Assembly: GCF_001269905.1 (NCBI RefSeq)
Contig: NZ_LHVK01000022.1
Span: 62,001-126,000, forward strand
Direction of reading: 5' to 3'
DNA from: Pseudomonas corrugata
Lineage (GTDB): Bacteria > Pseudomonadota > Gammaproteobacteria > Pseudomonadales > Pseudomonadaceae
DNA: 64,000 nucleotides
Positions 51,287 to 60,123 of this stretch are shown one piece after another. The notes beneath the pieces were generated by a model. That model was not told the origin of the DNA and ran no database searches. It worked only from the letters and a program-made list of their open reading frames with translations. The translations under genes were made by a program, and so were the position numbers. How positions within the stretch are numbered: position 1 is the first letter of the stretch; each line of letters begins with the position of its first letter.

Positions 51287-54200
51287 ATGCCTGTCAGATC
51301 GCCCACTTCAGGTGTCATTGATTCGCCTGTGTTTGAAGAAGAGCCCCCCTATAGCCGCTCCGCGCTGTGGCTAACCTGGCTGCTGGGGGCCGCGATGTTT
51401 GCAGCCGTGGTCGGCGTGGCCCTGCGATTCACCGACGTCGAATCGTTCACACGCCTGCTGGCCCGGGCAGAGCCGTTATGGCTGGTCACCGCGCTGGCTC
51501 TGCAGGGGTTGACGTATATCGCCCAAGGCCAGGTCTTTCGGGTCGTGCTCAAGGCCGGGGCGCAATCGCTTTCACTCTGGGACGCGGGCAGACTCAGTGT
51601 GATGAAGCTGTTTGTCGATCAAGCGCTACCGTCCTCGGGTATCAGCGGAGCCTTCGCGGTCGTGGCCTCCTTCGTCCGCCTCGGGTTCGCAAAACCGGTG
51701 GTACTGGCAAGCCTGGTGCTGGACTTGTCCGGGTATTTTCTGGCGTATGCAGTGTCAGTCGGCGTGGCATTGCCGGTGGTGATCCTTCAGGGCCATGCCA
51801 CACCGACGGTCATGACGGCGTGCCTGCTCTTCGTCAGCGTGAGTCTGCTGCTGGCAGTCGTCATGCCTCGACTGACGGGCAACCCGCGCCTGGTGGCGCA
51901 TCTTCCGGGGCAGCGCTTCTCGATTGTCGCCAGAGTCGTGTCATTGCTCACGGGCGCGGACAAAGACCTGGCTCGCAGCCCGGCTCTGCTCTGGCGCATT
52001 ACCCTCCTGGAGCTGATGATCATTGTGCTGGATAGCGCGACATTGTGGGTTCTGGTCCGGGCGCTGGGTGTCTCGGCACCGCCGTTGGGGTTGTTTGCCG
52101 GCTTTATGCTGGCCAGTGTGCTGCGCAGTATCGGCATCGTGCCCGGTGGGCTCGGTGCCTTCGAAGCAGCGGCGGTGGTGACATTGCATTGGATCGGGGT
52201 GAACGTTGCAGTGGCACTTTCCGCCACTTTGTTGTTTCGCGGGTTGACCTTCTGGTTACCGATGCTGCCCGGCCTTTGGCTGGCCCATCGCGAATGGCGC
52301 TCCACCGCCAGGCAACCGGAGCGCTTGGCTACCACCGATTACTGGAGCCCGGCGCTTAACCAGGTGTTCTGCAACGTCCACAGCAGTCCGCAAGGGTTGA
52401 GCCAGGCCGAGGCCCGTGCGCGCATGCGTAGCGCGCCGGCCCGGCCCAAGGACCGCCCGCGCGGTCTGGCCAGGCTGGTGCTGGAGCAAATGCGCACGCC
52501 CCTGGTGCTGATCCTGATTGTGGGCGCGCTGGTGGCCGTGTCGGTGGGGGACTGGCTGGATGCGGCGATTGTCGGCTGCATTGTGCTCATCAGCGCGGTA
52601 CTCAGCGCCTGGTATGAAAATCGCGCGAGCACGGCGGTGGAGCAATTGCGCAGCAAGATCGCACTGCGCGCCACGGTACGTCGCGACGGCAAGCCCCTGG
52701 ATATTGCCGCCAGCGAGGTGGTGCCGGGGGATATCCTGTTGCTCAGCGCCGGCAGCCTGATCGCGGCCGATGGCCGGATTCTGCAGGCCCTCGATTGCTT
52801 CATCGGCGAGGGTCTGCTTACTGGCGAAACCTTCCCGGTAGAGAAATTACCGGGCGTTTGCACACCTGAGGCCACCCTCGGCCAACGGCACAACTGTGTA
52901 TTCATGGGCACCTCGGTGCGCAGCGGGACCGCCGAGGTGCTGGTCACCCGCTACGCCTCGGACAGTGAAATCGGGCGCATTGCCAAGACCCTGACGCTGC
53001 GCCCGCCCGAGACCGAGTTCGAGCGCGGCCTGCGACGCTTTGGCGGGTTGCTGCTGCGGGTGATGCTGGTGATCACGATTGTGGGTTCGGCATCAATATC
53101 CTGTTGCATCGTCCCGCCCTCGATACCTTGTTGTTTGCCATCGCGCTGTCCATCGGGCTGTCGCCGGAGCTGCTGCCGGCGATCCTGAGCATCACCCTGG
53201 CCAAAGGTGCGCAACGCATGGCGGGCAAAGGCGTGATCGTGCGTCATCTCAATGCCATCGAAAACCTGGGGGCGATGGACATCCTGTGTACCGACAAGAC
53301 CGGTACGCTGACCCGGGGTGTCGTCGTGCTGGACGGCGCCATGGACGTAGAGGGCAATGGCGATGCCACTGTCCTGCAGCTGGCGGTATTCAATGCCAGT
53401 CTGCAGACCGGCATGCGCAACGCGATGGATGATGCGATCACCCTGGCTGGCAAAACCCTGGCACCCTGTCCCGGGGCGAACAAACGCGATGAAGTACCGT
53501 ATGACTTCGTCCGCAAGCGCTTGAGCGTGGTGGTCGCGAATGCACCGGAGGCCGTGAGGCTGATGGTGACCAAAGGGGCGCTGGACAACGTGCTTGAGGT
53601 CTGCACCCATGTGCGCCGTGGTGAACAATTGTTGGCGCTGACCGCGACCGAGCGGGCCGCGATCACGCAGCGTTTCGCCGACTGGAGCGAGCAGGGGTTC
53701 AGGGTTCTGGGCCTGGCCACGCGTGTCTTGCCGGACCTTCCGCACTATGGTCGGGACGAAGAAAAAGACATGACCTTTCGCGGTTTTCTCCTGTTCTTCG
53801 ATCCGCCGGAGCCGGGTGTCAAAGACACCCTTGCCAGCCTTGACCGCCTCGGCGTGCAGGTGAAGATCATCAGCGGCGACAGCCATCTGGTCGCCCGGCA
53901 TGTCGGCCAGGCCGTGGGCCTGCCGGTGGAGCGGATCATCACCGGCGCCGAGCTCAGCGCCATGAAAGATGAGGCATTGATGCACTTGGCGCCGCTGACG
54001 ACGCTTTTCACCGAGGTCGACCCCAACCAGAAAGAACGCATCATCCGCGCCCTGCAAAAGACCGGGCATGTCGTTGGTTATATGGGGGACGGCATCAATG
54101 ATGCTCCGGCGCTGCAGGTGGCCGATATCGGTATTTCCGTGGATAACGCCGCCGATGTGGCCAAGCAGGCCGCCGACTTCGTACTGCTGGAGCACAACCT

Positions 54201-54867
54201 CGACGTGTTGCGCGAAGGCATCGAGGAGGGCCGGCATACGTTTGCCAATACCCTGAAGTACATTTCCATCGTCTCCAGTGCCAATTTCGGCAACATGATC
54301 AGCATGGCTCTCGCGTCCCTGGTCTTGCCCTTCCTGCCGATGCTGGCCAAGCAGATCCTGCTCAACAACTTCCTCTCTGACATCCCCTCCATGGGTATCG
54401 CCAGCGACAACGTCGACCGCGAATGGGAAAACACCCCTCATCGCTGGAACATCAGTGACATCCGCAGCTTCATGGTGGTGTTCGGACTGGTCAGCTCACT
54501 GTTCGATGTATTGACCTTCGCGGCGCTGTACCTGTTGGCGGAAAAGGGTCCCGAAGTCTTTCGCAGTGGCTGGTTCGTCGAGTCGCTGTTGACCCAACTA
54601 TTGACGATTTTCATCGTGCGCACCTACCGCCCGTTCTACCAGAGCCGGCCGGCGACGCTGTTGCTGTCGAGTGCCGCTGCCATCGGTGCGTTGGCCGTCG
54701 GGCTGCCTTACAGCCCGAAAGCGCCGTGGTTTGGCCTGGTACCCTTGCCCTTGCCGATCCTGCTGACGGTGCTGGCAATCAGCGGGGTGTACATGGCGGC
54801 GGCTGAAGGAGTGAAGCGGCTCTTCTACCGCCACCAACGTTTGAGCCGCGCTCGCGGTATGCCATAG
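51287..54867 (+). pseudogene. P-type (Mg2+-type) ATPase fused to a UPF0104-like membrane domain; frameshifted
   Basis: Two abutting frames read as one protein of about 1190 aa. Residues 1-350: polytopic LPG-synthase-TM/YbhN-like domain (LPSSGISGAFAVVASFVRLG; SIGIVPGGLGAFEAAAVV). Then a P3-type ATPase: actuator motif LLTGETFPVEK, TM4 IGLSPELLP, phosphorylation motif CTDKTGTLT (near 53290), KGALDNVLE, hinge GDGINDAPAL. Around 53085-53090 (after VMLVITIV) the frame shifts by one missing base in a short G run, and the rest (GINILLHRPALDTL onward) continues in the next frame to 54867. All catalytic motifs are otherwise intact, so the lesion is recent or a sequence error. Confidence 0.8.
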
Positions 54868-54876
54868 GGTCGGGTG

Positions 54877-55374
54877 TCATTCGTCACGAGTCCAGGTGAT
54901 GTGTACGCCGTACTCAGTATCGCCGTAACGGTACTGAGCCTTTCCCTTGAACGCGCCTTCCAGGGCATGCCCCAGGCGATTCGCGAGATGGATGCCGGTG
55001 GTGGTCACCGTCAAATCCTGCGCAACGGGCGACAAGTGGATGATGCGCTCGAGCGCATGCTCCGCCATTTCTTGTTTTTCGGTGTTCTCGATCAGGTGGA
55101 TGATTTCATCATGGTGCTTCTGCATGAAGCTCCCCGTTAGCGTAAGGGTGCCGGCCGGGGCATTATCCGCGATGCGACGGCAGGCAGGGCAGGTCACGCT
55201 TTGCGCGTTATGCACTACAGCGCTCTCGGGTTGGATCCAGGTCCAGTTCCCGGCCTGGTACACCGCGTTGCACTGCGGGCACACGGCTGAACCTTCAACA
55301 CGCTGCAAGCAATAGGGATCATGGGGCGGTGTTTTGAACAGTTTGTTTTTCTGGCTCTGCTGATATTTGTCCAT
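54877..55374 (-). CDS. BCAM0308-like zinc-ribbon protein
   Basis: 165 aa from the ATG at 55374 (CAGGAGAACC upstream). Two CxxC pairs (AVCPQCNAVY, VTCPACRRIAD) form a probable zinc ribbon; the C-terminal half is EIIHLIENTEKQEMAEHALE with GIHLANRLGHALEGAFKGKA. Matches the family named after BCAM0308 of the B. cenocepacia low-oxygen-activated locus. Function unknown, perhaps ribosome- or RNA-linked. Divergent from the groEL-like gene. Confidence 0.85.
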   Translation of the reverse strand: MDKYQQSQKNKLFKTPPHDPYCLQRVEGSAVCPQCNAVYQAGNWTWIQPESAVVHNAQSVTCPACRRIADNAPAGTLTLTGSFMQKHHDEIIHLIENTEKQEMAEHALERIIHLSPVAQDLTVTTTGIHLANRLGHALEGAFKGKAQYRYGDTEYGVHITWTRDE

Positions 55375-55470
55375 GCTGGTTCTCCTGGCGCGTCGAAAGG
55401 GGAAAACCCACGTATTGAGGCACGCGTGGATTTCACACTCTGATTGGGACGCGGTTTGCCGCCGGGCGGA

Positions 55471-55484
55471 TTGATTTTTGTCAA
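55471..55484 (-). promoter_or_regulatory. FNR/Anr box for the BCAM0308-like gene
   Basis: TTGAT-TTTT-GTCAA, 9 of 10, centre about 103 bp before the start of the minus-strand gene. Confidence 0.6.
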
Positions 55485-55549
55485 CTCTCGGAGCGCCGGG
55501 CGACAGTCGGTAAACCAACGCGACAAGCCTCGTCATGGGTATGGCTTTG

Positions 55550-55563
55550 TTGATAAAAGTCAA
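55550..55563 (+). promoter_or_regulatory. FNR/Anr box for the groEL-like gene
   Basis: TTGAT-AAAA-GTCAA, 9 of 10, centre 69 bp before the GTG start. Confidence 0.6.
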
Positions 55564-55625
55564 CATGGGCACCGCCTCTTCAGAGAAGCATGCAGATTCC
55601 GTCGAACCGAAAGGAGAGCACTCTG

Positions 55626-57245
55626 GTGGCCCACAGCAAAATCGAGTTTCGCGCGGCCGCGCGCGAGCGAGTCCTCAGTGGTGCCACACAGTTGGCGGAT
55701 GCGGTGTGCGTGACACTGGGGCCGAAATCCAAATCGGTGTTGATGCAGAATAAATGGGGCAACCCCACGGTCTGCAACGACGGCGTCACCATCGCCAAGC
55801 GCATTGATCTGCAGGACCCCGAACAAAACCTCGGTGCGCAAATGCTACGCCAGGCCGCGGAACGTACCGGTGATGCGGTAGGCGACGGCACCAGCACCGC
55901 AACGATACTGGCTCACGCCATCCTGGCCGATGGCATCCGCAACGTGGTCGCCGGCGCCAGTGCCATCGATCTCAAGCGCGGCCTGGACCGTGGCCTGTTG
56001 TTGGTGCTGGAATCGCTCGCGGCGCAGTCCCGCACGGTCAGCACGCCCAAGGAAAAGGCCCAGGTCGCGACGCTGTCGGCGCACAACGATCCAGTTGTCG
56101 GGCAACTGGTGGCGGATGCCCTGGAGAAGGTCGGGGTCGAGGGCGTGGTCAGCGTCGAAGAGTCCAAGACCACCGAAACGGTGGTCGAGGTCATGGAAGG
56201 GATGCGCTTTGACCGGGGTTATGTCTCGCCCTACTTCGTCACCGACACCGAAAAGATGCAGGTCGAACTCGAAGACGCTTGCCTGCTGCTCTGCGACCAC
56301 AAGATCGGCGGACTCAAAGACTTGATTCCTTTACTGGAGCAGGTCGCCAAAAACGGTCAACCCCTGGTGTTGATCGCAGACGATATCGAAGGGGAAGCGT
56401 TGACCACCCTGGTCGTCAACCATATCCGCGGCGTGCTTAAAGCCGTGGCGATCAAGGCCCCAGGCTTTGGCGACCGACGCAAGGACATGCTGCAGGACAT
56501 GGCAGTGTTGACGGGGGGCACAGTGATTTCCAGCGATCTGGGGATCTCCCTCGAACAGGTCGAACTGCAGCAGTTGGGCCGAGCCCATCGGGTGGTGGTT
56601 TCAAAGGACAGCACTTCGCTGATAGGCGGCGCCGGTACTCGCGAAGCCATCGACGCACGCCTGCAGCAGATTCGCGCGCAAATGGCGGCTACCACCAGCG
56701 ACTATGACCGTGAAAAGCTGCAGGAGCGGGTGGCCAGGTTGTCCGGCGGCGTTGCGGTGATACGGGTGGGCGCGCCGTCCGAAGCCGAAATGAAGGCGCG
56801 CAAGGACGCCTTGGATGATGCGATCTCGGCGACCCGTGCGGCGATTGCCGAGGGGATTGTCCCGGGAGGAGGGCTGACGCTGCTCAAAGCCGTGACGTCG
56901 ATTGCCGCCGAGGAAGCCCGTCATGAGGGGGATGTCCGTACCGGCCTGCAGATACTGCGCCGGGCATTGGAAGCGCCGGCCCGGCGTATCGCGGAAAACT
57001 CGGCGGTAGATGCCGGCGTTGTCGTGGCGCGCATGCTGGCGGAGCCTGGAAACATCGGTTTCGACGCGGCTGCAAACACGTACGTCGATATGTACGAAGC
57101 CGGCATTATTGATCCGACCAAAGTCGTGCGGATTGCCCTGGAGAATGCGGTTTCAGTGGCCAGTATCCTGCTACTGACCGAGGCGACCATCACCGATATT
57201 CCAGAAAAAGAACCGCCAGCCCAGCCGTCGTTTCCCGAGGGTTGA
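55626..57245 (+). CDS. groEL: Second GroEL chaperonin, atypical C-terminus
   Basis: 539 aa from GTG at 55626 (AAAGGAGAG 9 nt upstream; homology starts here). Chaperonin blocks: VTLGPKSKSVLMQ, GDGTSTATILAHAI, AVIRVGAPSEAEMKARKDAL, EGIVPGGGLTLL. It ends PEKEPPAQPSFPEG in place of the flexible GGM repeat. No groES lies beside it, so it relies on the chromosomal co-chaperonin or none. Stress-island location suggests folding of a subset of proteins at low oxygen. Confidence 0.93.
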   Translation: MAHSKIEFRAAARERVLSGATQLADAVCVTLGPKSKSVLMQNKWGNPTVCNDGVTIAKRIDLQDPEQNLGAQMLRQAAERTGDAVGDGTSTATILAHAILADGIRNVVAGASAIDLKRGLDRGLLLVLESLAAQSRTVSTPKEKAQVATLSAHNDPVVGQLVADALEKVGVEGVVSVEESKTTETVVEVMEGMRFDRGYVSPYFVTDTEKMQVELEDACLLLCDHKIGGLKDLIPLLEQVAKNGQPLVLIADDIEGEALTTLVVNHIRGVLKAVAIKAPGFGDRRKDMLQDMAVLTGGTVISSDLGISLEQVELQQLGRAHRVVVSKDSTSLIGGAGTREAIDARLQQIRAQMAATTSDYDREKLQERVARLSGGVAVIRVGAPSEAEMKARKDALDDAISATRAAIAEGIVPGGGLTLLKAVTSIAAEEARHEGDVRTGLQILRRALEAPARRIAENSAVDAGVVVARMLAEPGNIGFDAAANTYVDMYEAGIIDPTKVVRIALENAVSVASILLLTEATITDIPEKEPPAQPSFPEG

Positions 57246-57331
57246 GCGGCAGGTCACGCCTTGCTTCGATATGAATCACCCGACCGTCCGCTCGGGTGGA
57301 CGCCGTGATGAAACACTGGAGGCACGTACGC

Positions 57332-57892
57332 ATGAACCTGACCCAGGCAATTTCCGGACGGCGCTCGACACGTGATTACACGTCTGAGCCGGTCGATGAG
57401 AAACTCATCTGTCGCTTGATCGAAGCCGCCGTCCAGGCGCCCAGCGCGATGAACCAACAGCCGTGGACGTTCACGGTGATTCGCGATCAGGCGTTGCTGG
57501 AGCGGGTTTCCCGCGAGGCCAAGGCCTGGATGCTCGCCACCATGCCGGCAGGCAACCACTCCAGCCACTTTCAGGCGTTGCTCGGCCAGGACAGTTTTCA
57601 GATCTTTTACCACGCGCCGGTACTGGTGCTGATCTCGGGTAACGCGCCCGGTCAATGGATGGTCGAAGACTGTGCCCTGGCTGCCGAGAACCTGATGCTA
57701 GCGGCGTATGCCGAGGGGCTCGGAACGTGCTGGATCGGTTTCGCCCAGGGCTTCCTGAATACGCCGCAGGGCAAGCATGCGCTGGGACTTGCGTCCGAGT
57801 GGACGCCCGTGGCTCCGATTATCGTGGGGCATCCCAAGTCGGCACCTGTGGCCATCGCGCACAAGCCCCCCGAGATCCACTGGATAGGCTGA
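57332..57892 (+). CDS. Nitroreductase family protein
   Basis: 186 aa from the ATG at 57332 (TGGAGG upstream). FMN-binding motifs: ISGRRSTRDYT, APSAMNQQPWTFTV, and GLGTCWIGFAQ. NAD(P)H-dependent flavin reduction of nitro, quinone or other acceptors. Nitroreductase genes accompany usp and chaperone genes in lxa-like loci. Starts 86 bp after the groEL-like stop. Confidence 0.9.
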   Translation: MNLTQAISGRRSTRDYTSEPVDEKLICRLIEAAVQAPSAMNQQPWTFTVIRDQALLERVSREAKAWMLATMPAGNHSSHFQALLGQDSFQIFYHAPVLVLISGNAPGQWMVEDCALAAENLMLAAYAEGLGTCWIGFAQGFLNTPQGKHALGLASEWTPVAPIIVGHPKSAPVAIAHKPPEIHWIG

Positions 57893-57967
57893 TTACCAAC
57901 GCAAAAAGCAATAGCGCGCCTGCGTGCGCAAACCGGCCGCGCCGCGCCGCAAGCGGAGGACAACATC

Positions 57968-58018
57968 ATGAACATGGACGCACTGAAACAGCGAGGCGCA
58001 CGCACAGGCCCGGTGTAA
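57968..58018 (+). pseudogene. Probable 16-codon remnant with a strong ribosome site
   Basis: ATG after GCGGAGGACAACATC encodes MNMDALKQRGARTGPV and stops. The strong ribosome site on so short a frame suggests the 5' end of a gene whose body was deleted, with the phosphoribosyltransferase now fused downstream. Confidence 0.3.
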
Positions 58019-58054
58019 TCAAACCAAAGGCGTCAGCGCCTGACGAGGTGACCC

Positions 58055-58747
58055 ATGACTCATAACCCTTCTCTGCAAACCCTCTGGCAGGATCGGTCGG
58101 CGGCCGGTCAAAGCCTGGTGGAGCCGTTGCTTAAATACGCACGGCGCCCCGACGTCATCATCCTGGCCTTGCCCCGTGGCGGTGTCCCGGTGGCGTATGA
58201 GGTGGCTAACGCCTTGCAGGTGCGGCTGGACCTCCTCGTGGTGCGCAAGCTCGGCGTTCCGTCCCAGCCGGAATTCGCCATGGGCGCCATCGCCAGTGGC
58301 GGGATACACATCCGCAATGAAGAGATGCTGCGGGCGCATTCGATAGATCAAGACAGTTATGACGCCGTGGTCGCACGGGAAACCCGCGAGCTATTGCGCC
58401 GCGAGCAGGTGTACCGGGGGACGCGGCCGCCGGTGCTACTCAAAGGTCAGGTGGTCATCCTGATCGATGATGGCCTGGCCACGGGGGCCTCGATGATCGC
58501 CGCCATCCACGCGGTGCAGCTGCAGGCCCCGGCGCGTATTGTCGTGGCGGTGCCGGTGGCGCCGCCAGATACGGTGGAAACCCTGCGCTGCATCGTCAAT
58601 GAAGTGATCTGCCCGCTGATCCCTGGGCGGATGATGTCCGTCGGTTACTGGTACTCGAATTTCCCCCAGACCAGTGATGAAGAAGTCATTGAGCTACTGC
58701 AACGGGCCTGGCAGCGCGGATCGACGCAAGGGCGCCCGCCGCAGTAG
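58055..58747 (+). CDS. Phosphoribosyltransferase-domain protein
   Basis: 230 aa; GAGGTGACCC precedes the ATG. Type I PRTase: PRPP loop VILIDDGLATGASM (about residues 134-147), upstream ALPRGGVPVAYEVA and LDLLVVRKLGVP. Family members of this length (erythromycin-esterase-associated type) act on unknown bases. Part of the groEL-nitroreductase-PRTase run. Confidence 0.88.
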   Translation: MTHNPSLQTLWQDRSAAGQSLVEPLLKYARRPDVIILALPRGGVPVAYEVANALQVRLDLLVVRKLGVPSQPEFAMGAIASGGIHIRNEEMLRAHSIDQDSYDAVVARETRELLRREQVYRGTRPPVLLKGQVVILIDDGLATGASMIAAIHAVQLQAPARIVVAVPVAPPDTVETLRCIVNEVICPLIPGRMMSVGYWYSNFPQTSDEEVIELLQRAWQRGSTQGRPPQ

Positions 58748-58856
58748 TAACATCGGCCGCCGCCACCTGGCCACGGTCGGTGCTACCGATCGACATAGCC
58801 GGCGTCCGGCCAGTCGGCGTCTCAGCACTACCTGGGCATCGGTGAAGCGATCGAAA

Positions 58857-58870
58857 TTGAGGTTTATCAA
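58857..58870 (+). promoter_or_regulatory. FNR/Anr box for the cytochrome c gene
   Basis: TTGAG-GTTT-ATCAA, 9 of 10, centre 85 bp before the start. Confidence 0.65.
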
Positions 58871-58948
58871 TAAAGCCTGCTCCGCCTTGAGCGAAGGTGT
58901 TTGTACACTGAACTCGGGCTGTCGACGCTGATCATGGAGGTATGTGGT

Positions 58949-59578
58949 ATGACGCGCTCTATCTCCCTGACGCTTGCCCTTTGCATGGCGACGCTCGTGG
59001 GCTGTACCGGCACAACGGATCGGCCCCCGGAAAAAACCGCGACAGCGCCCGCGCTGGTTCTGGTCGATGACGTGTGTTCCCTGTGTCATGGGCTGACCGG
59101 GGAGTCGGTTTCACCGATGTTTCCCAAGCTGGCCGGGCAGCAGAACGACTACCTCAAGGTGCAGTTGATCGATTTCAAAGGCCATGCACGCATGGACAAG
59201 GCCGCGACCCAGTACATGTGGGGCTTTACCCATTTGACAGAGTCGCAGATAGCCGGGTTGGCGGACTACTTTTCCAGGCAGCGCCCCATGCAAGCAGAAG
59301 CCGAAACGCCTGACTCAAGAGGGGAGTTGATCTTTCGCCACGGCGTACCTGAGTCAAATATCGCCCCGTGCAGCACCTGTCATGGTGCCGAAGGTCAGGG
59401 TCTCGGCCAGACGCCGCGGGTGGCGGGCCAGCACGCGGCCTACATGGTTCGCCAGATCAAGTTGCTCCAACAGGCCGACCTTCAGGAGCGGCGTGATCCA
59501 GGCAATCAGATCGCGCATGCACTGTCTGATGGCGACGCGCAGTCTGTCGCGCTTTACATGGCAAGGCTGGGGCGATGA
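58949..59578 (+). CDS. Dihaem cytochrome c4-type lipoprotein
   Basis: 209 aa from the ATG at 58949 (GGAGG 9 nt upstream). Lipoprotein signal (CMATLVGC), then two haem motifs CSLCH and CSTCH, spaced like cytochrome c4. Methionine ligands are probable in SPMFPKL and later. Electron carrier to terminal oxidases; an Anr box upstream fits low-oxygen respiration. Confidence 0.9.
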   Translation: MTRSISLTLALCMATLVGCTGTTDRPPEKTATAPALVLVDDVCSLCHGLTGESVSPMFPKLAGQQNDYLKVQLIDFKGHARMDKAATQYMWGFTHLTESQIAGLADYFSRQRPMQAEAETPDSRGELIFRHGVPESNIAPCSTCHGAEGQGLGQTPRVAGQHAAYMVRQIKLLQQADLQERRDPGNQIAHALSDGDAQSVALYMARLGR

Positions 59579-59637
59579 GGCTGAAGGCTGCAGCGTCTCG
59601 GGCACCGCTGTCGACCCCGACCACAAGTTCACGCGCA

Positions 59638-59721
59638 ATGAGCAACGATGACATTGCCGGGATTTTTGACGACATCGCCGACCTGCTGGAGATCGATGAG
59701 GCCATCGACGCACGCCGGTGA
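59638..59721 (+). pseudogene. 5' remnant of a PolX-type DNA polymerase gene
   Basis: Encodes MSNDDIAGIFDDIADLLEID, matching the N-terminus of bacterial polymerase X/PHP proteins, then stops after seven more codons where other DNA begins. Short, but the match is distinctive. Confidence 0.5.
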
Positions 59722-60108
59722 CTTGGCGATCATGGATGAGTAGGGTTATCTGAGGATCATCGGGCGCAAACAAAGACATGATCATTCGGGGTGGCGAGAA
59801 CATCTATCCACGCGAAATCGAGTAATTCTTCTTCACCCATCCTTCGGTGGCAGACGTGCAGGTGATCGGGGTGCCGGACGAAGTTTATGGAGAGGAGATC
59901 GTAGCTTGGGTAAGGTTGCATGAGGGGCACCAGGCAAACGCCGACGATCTGCGCGAATACTGAAGGCTGTATTGCTCATTTCAAGACGCCACGCCACTTC
60001 AAGTTCGTTGACGACTTTCCCATGACCGTCAGCGGTAAGGTGCAGAAATTCCGTATGCGTGAAATCAGCGTAGAGGAACTGGGGACGTCAAGTTGCTTTC
60101 ACCCATGA
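59722..60108 (+). pseudogene. 3' remnant of an acyl-CoA synthetase gene
   Basis: Broken translation gives DLAIMDE-stop-GYLRIIGR, then DMIIRGGENIYPREIE-stop, THPSVADVQVIGVPDEVYGE, later HFKTPRHFKFVDDFPMTVSG followed by KVQKFRMRE. These are the A7 to A10 motifs of a medium/long-chain acyl-CoA synthetase. At least two stops and two frameshifts; the N-terminal three quarters are absent. Confidence 0.8.
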
Positions 60109-60123
60109 GTACAGAAAGACCAT

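Noticed and set aside
52951..54441. 496-aa minus-strand frame opposite the P-type ATPase
   Set aside because: Antisense shadow; the plus strand holds DKTGT and GDGINDAP motifs.
43752..59578. Stress island considered as the classical TLST/LHR heat-resistance island
   Set aside because: No clpK, small heat-shock protein, yfdX, hdeD or kefB gene is present; the content fits an lxa-like low-oxygen locus better.
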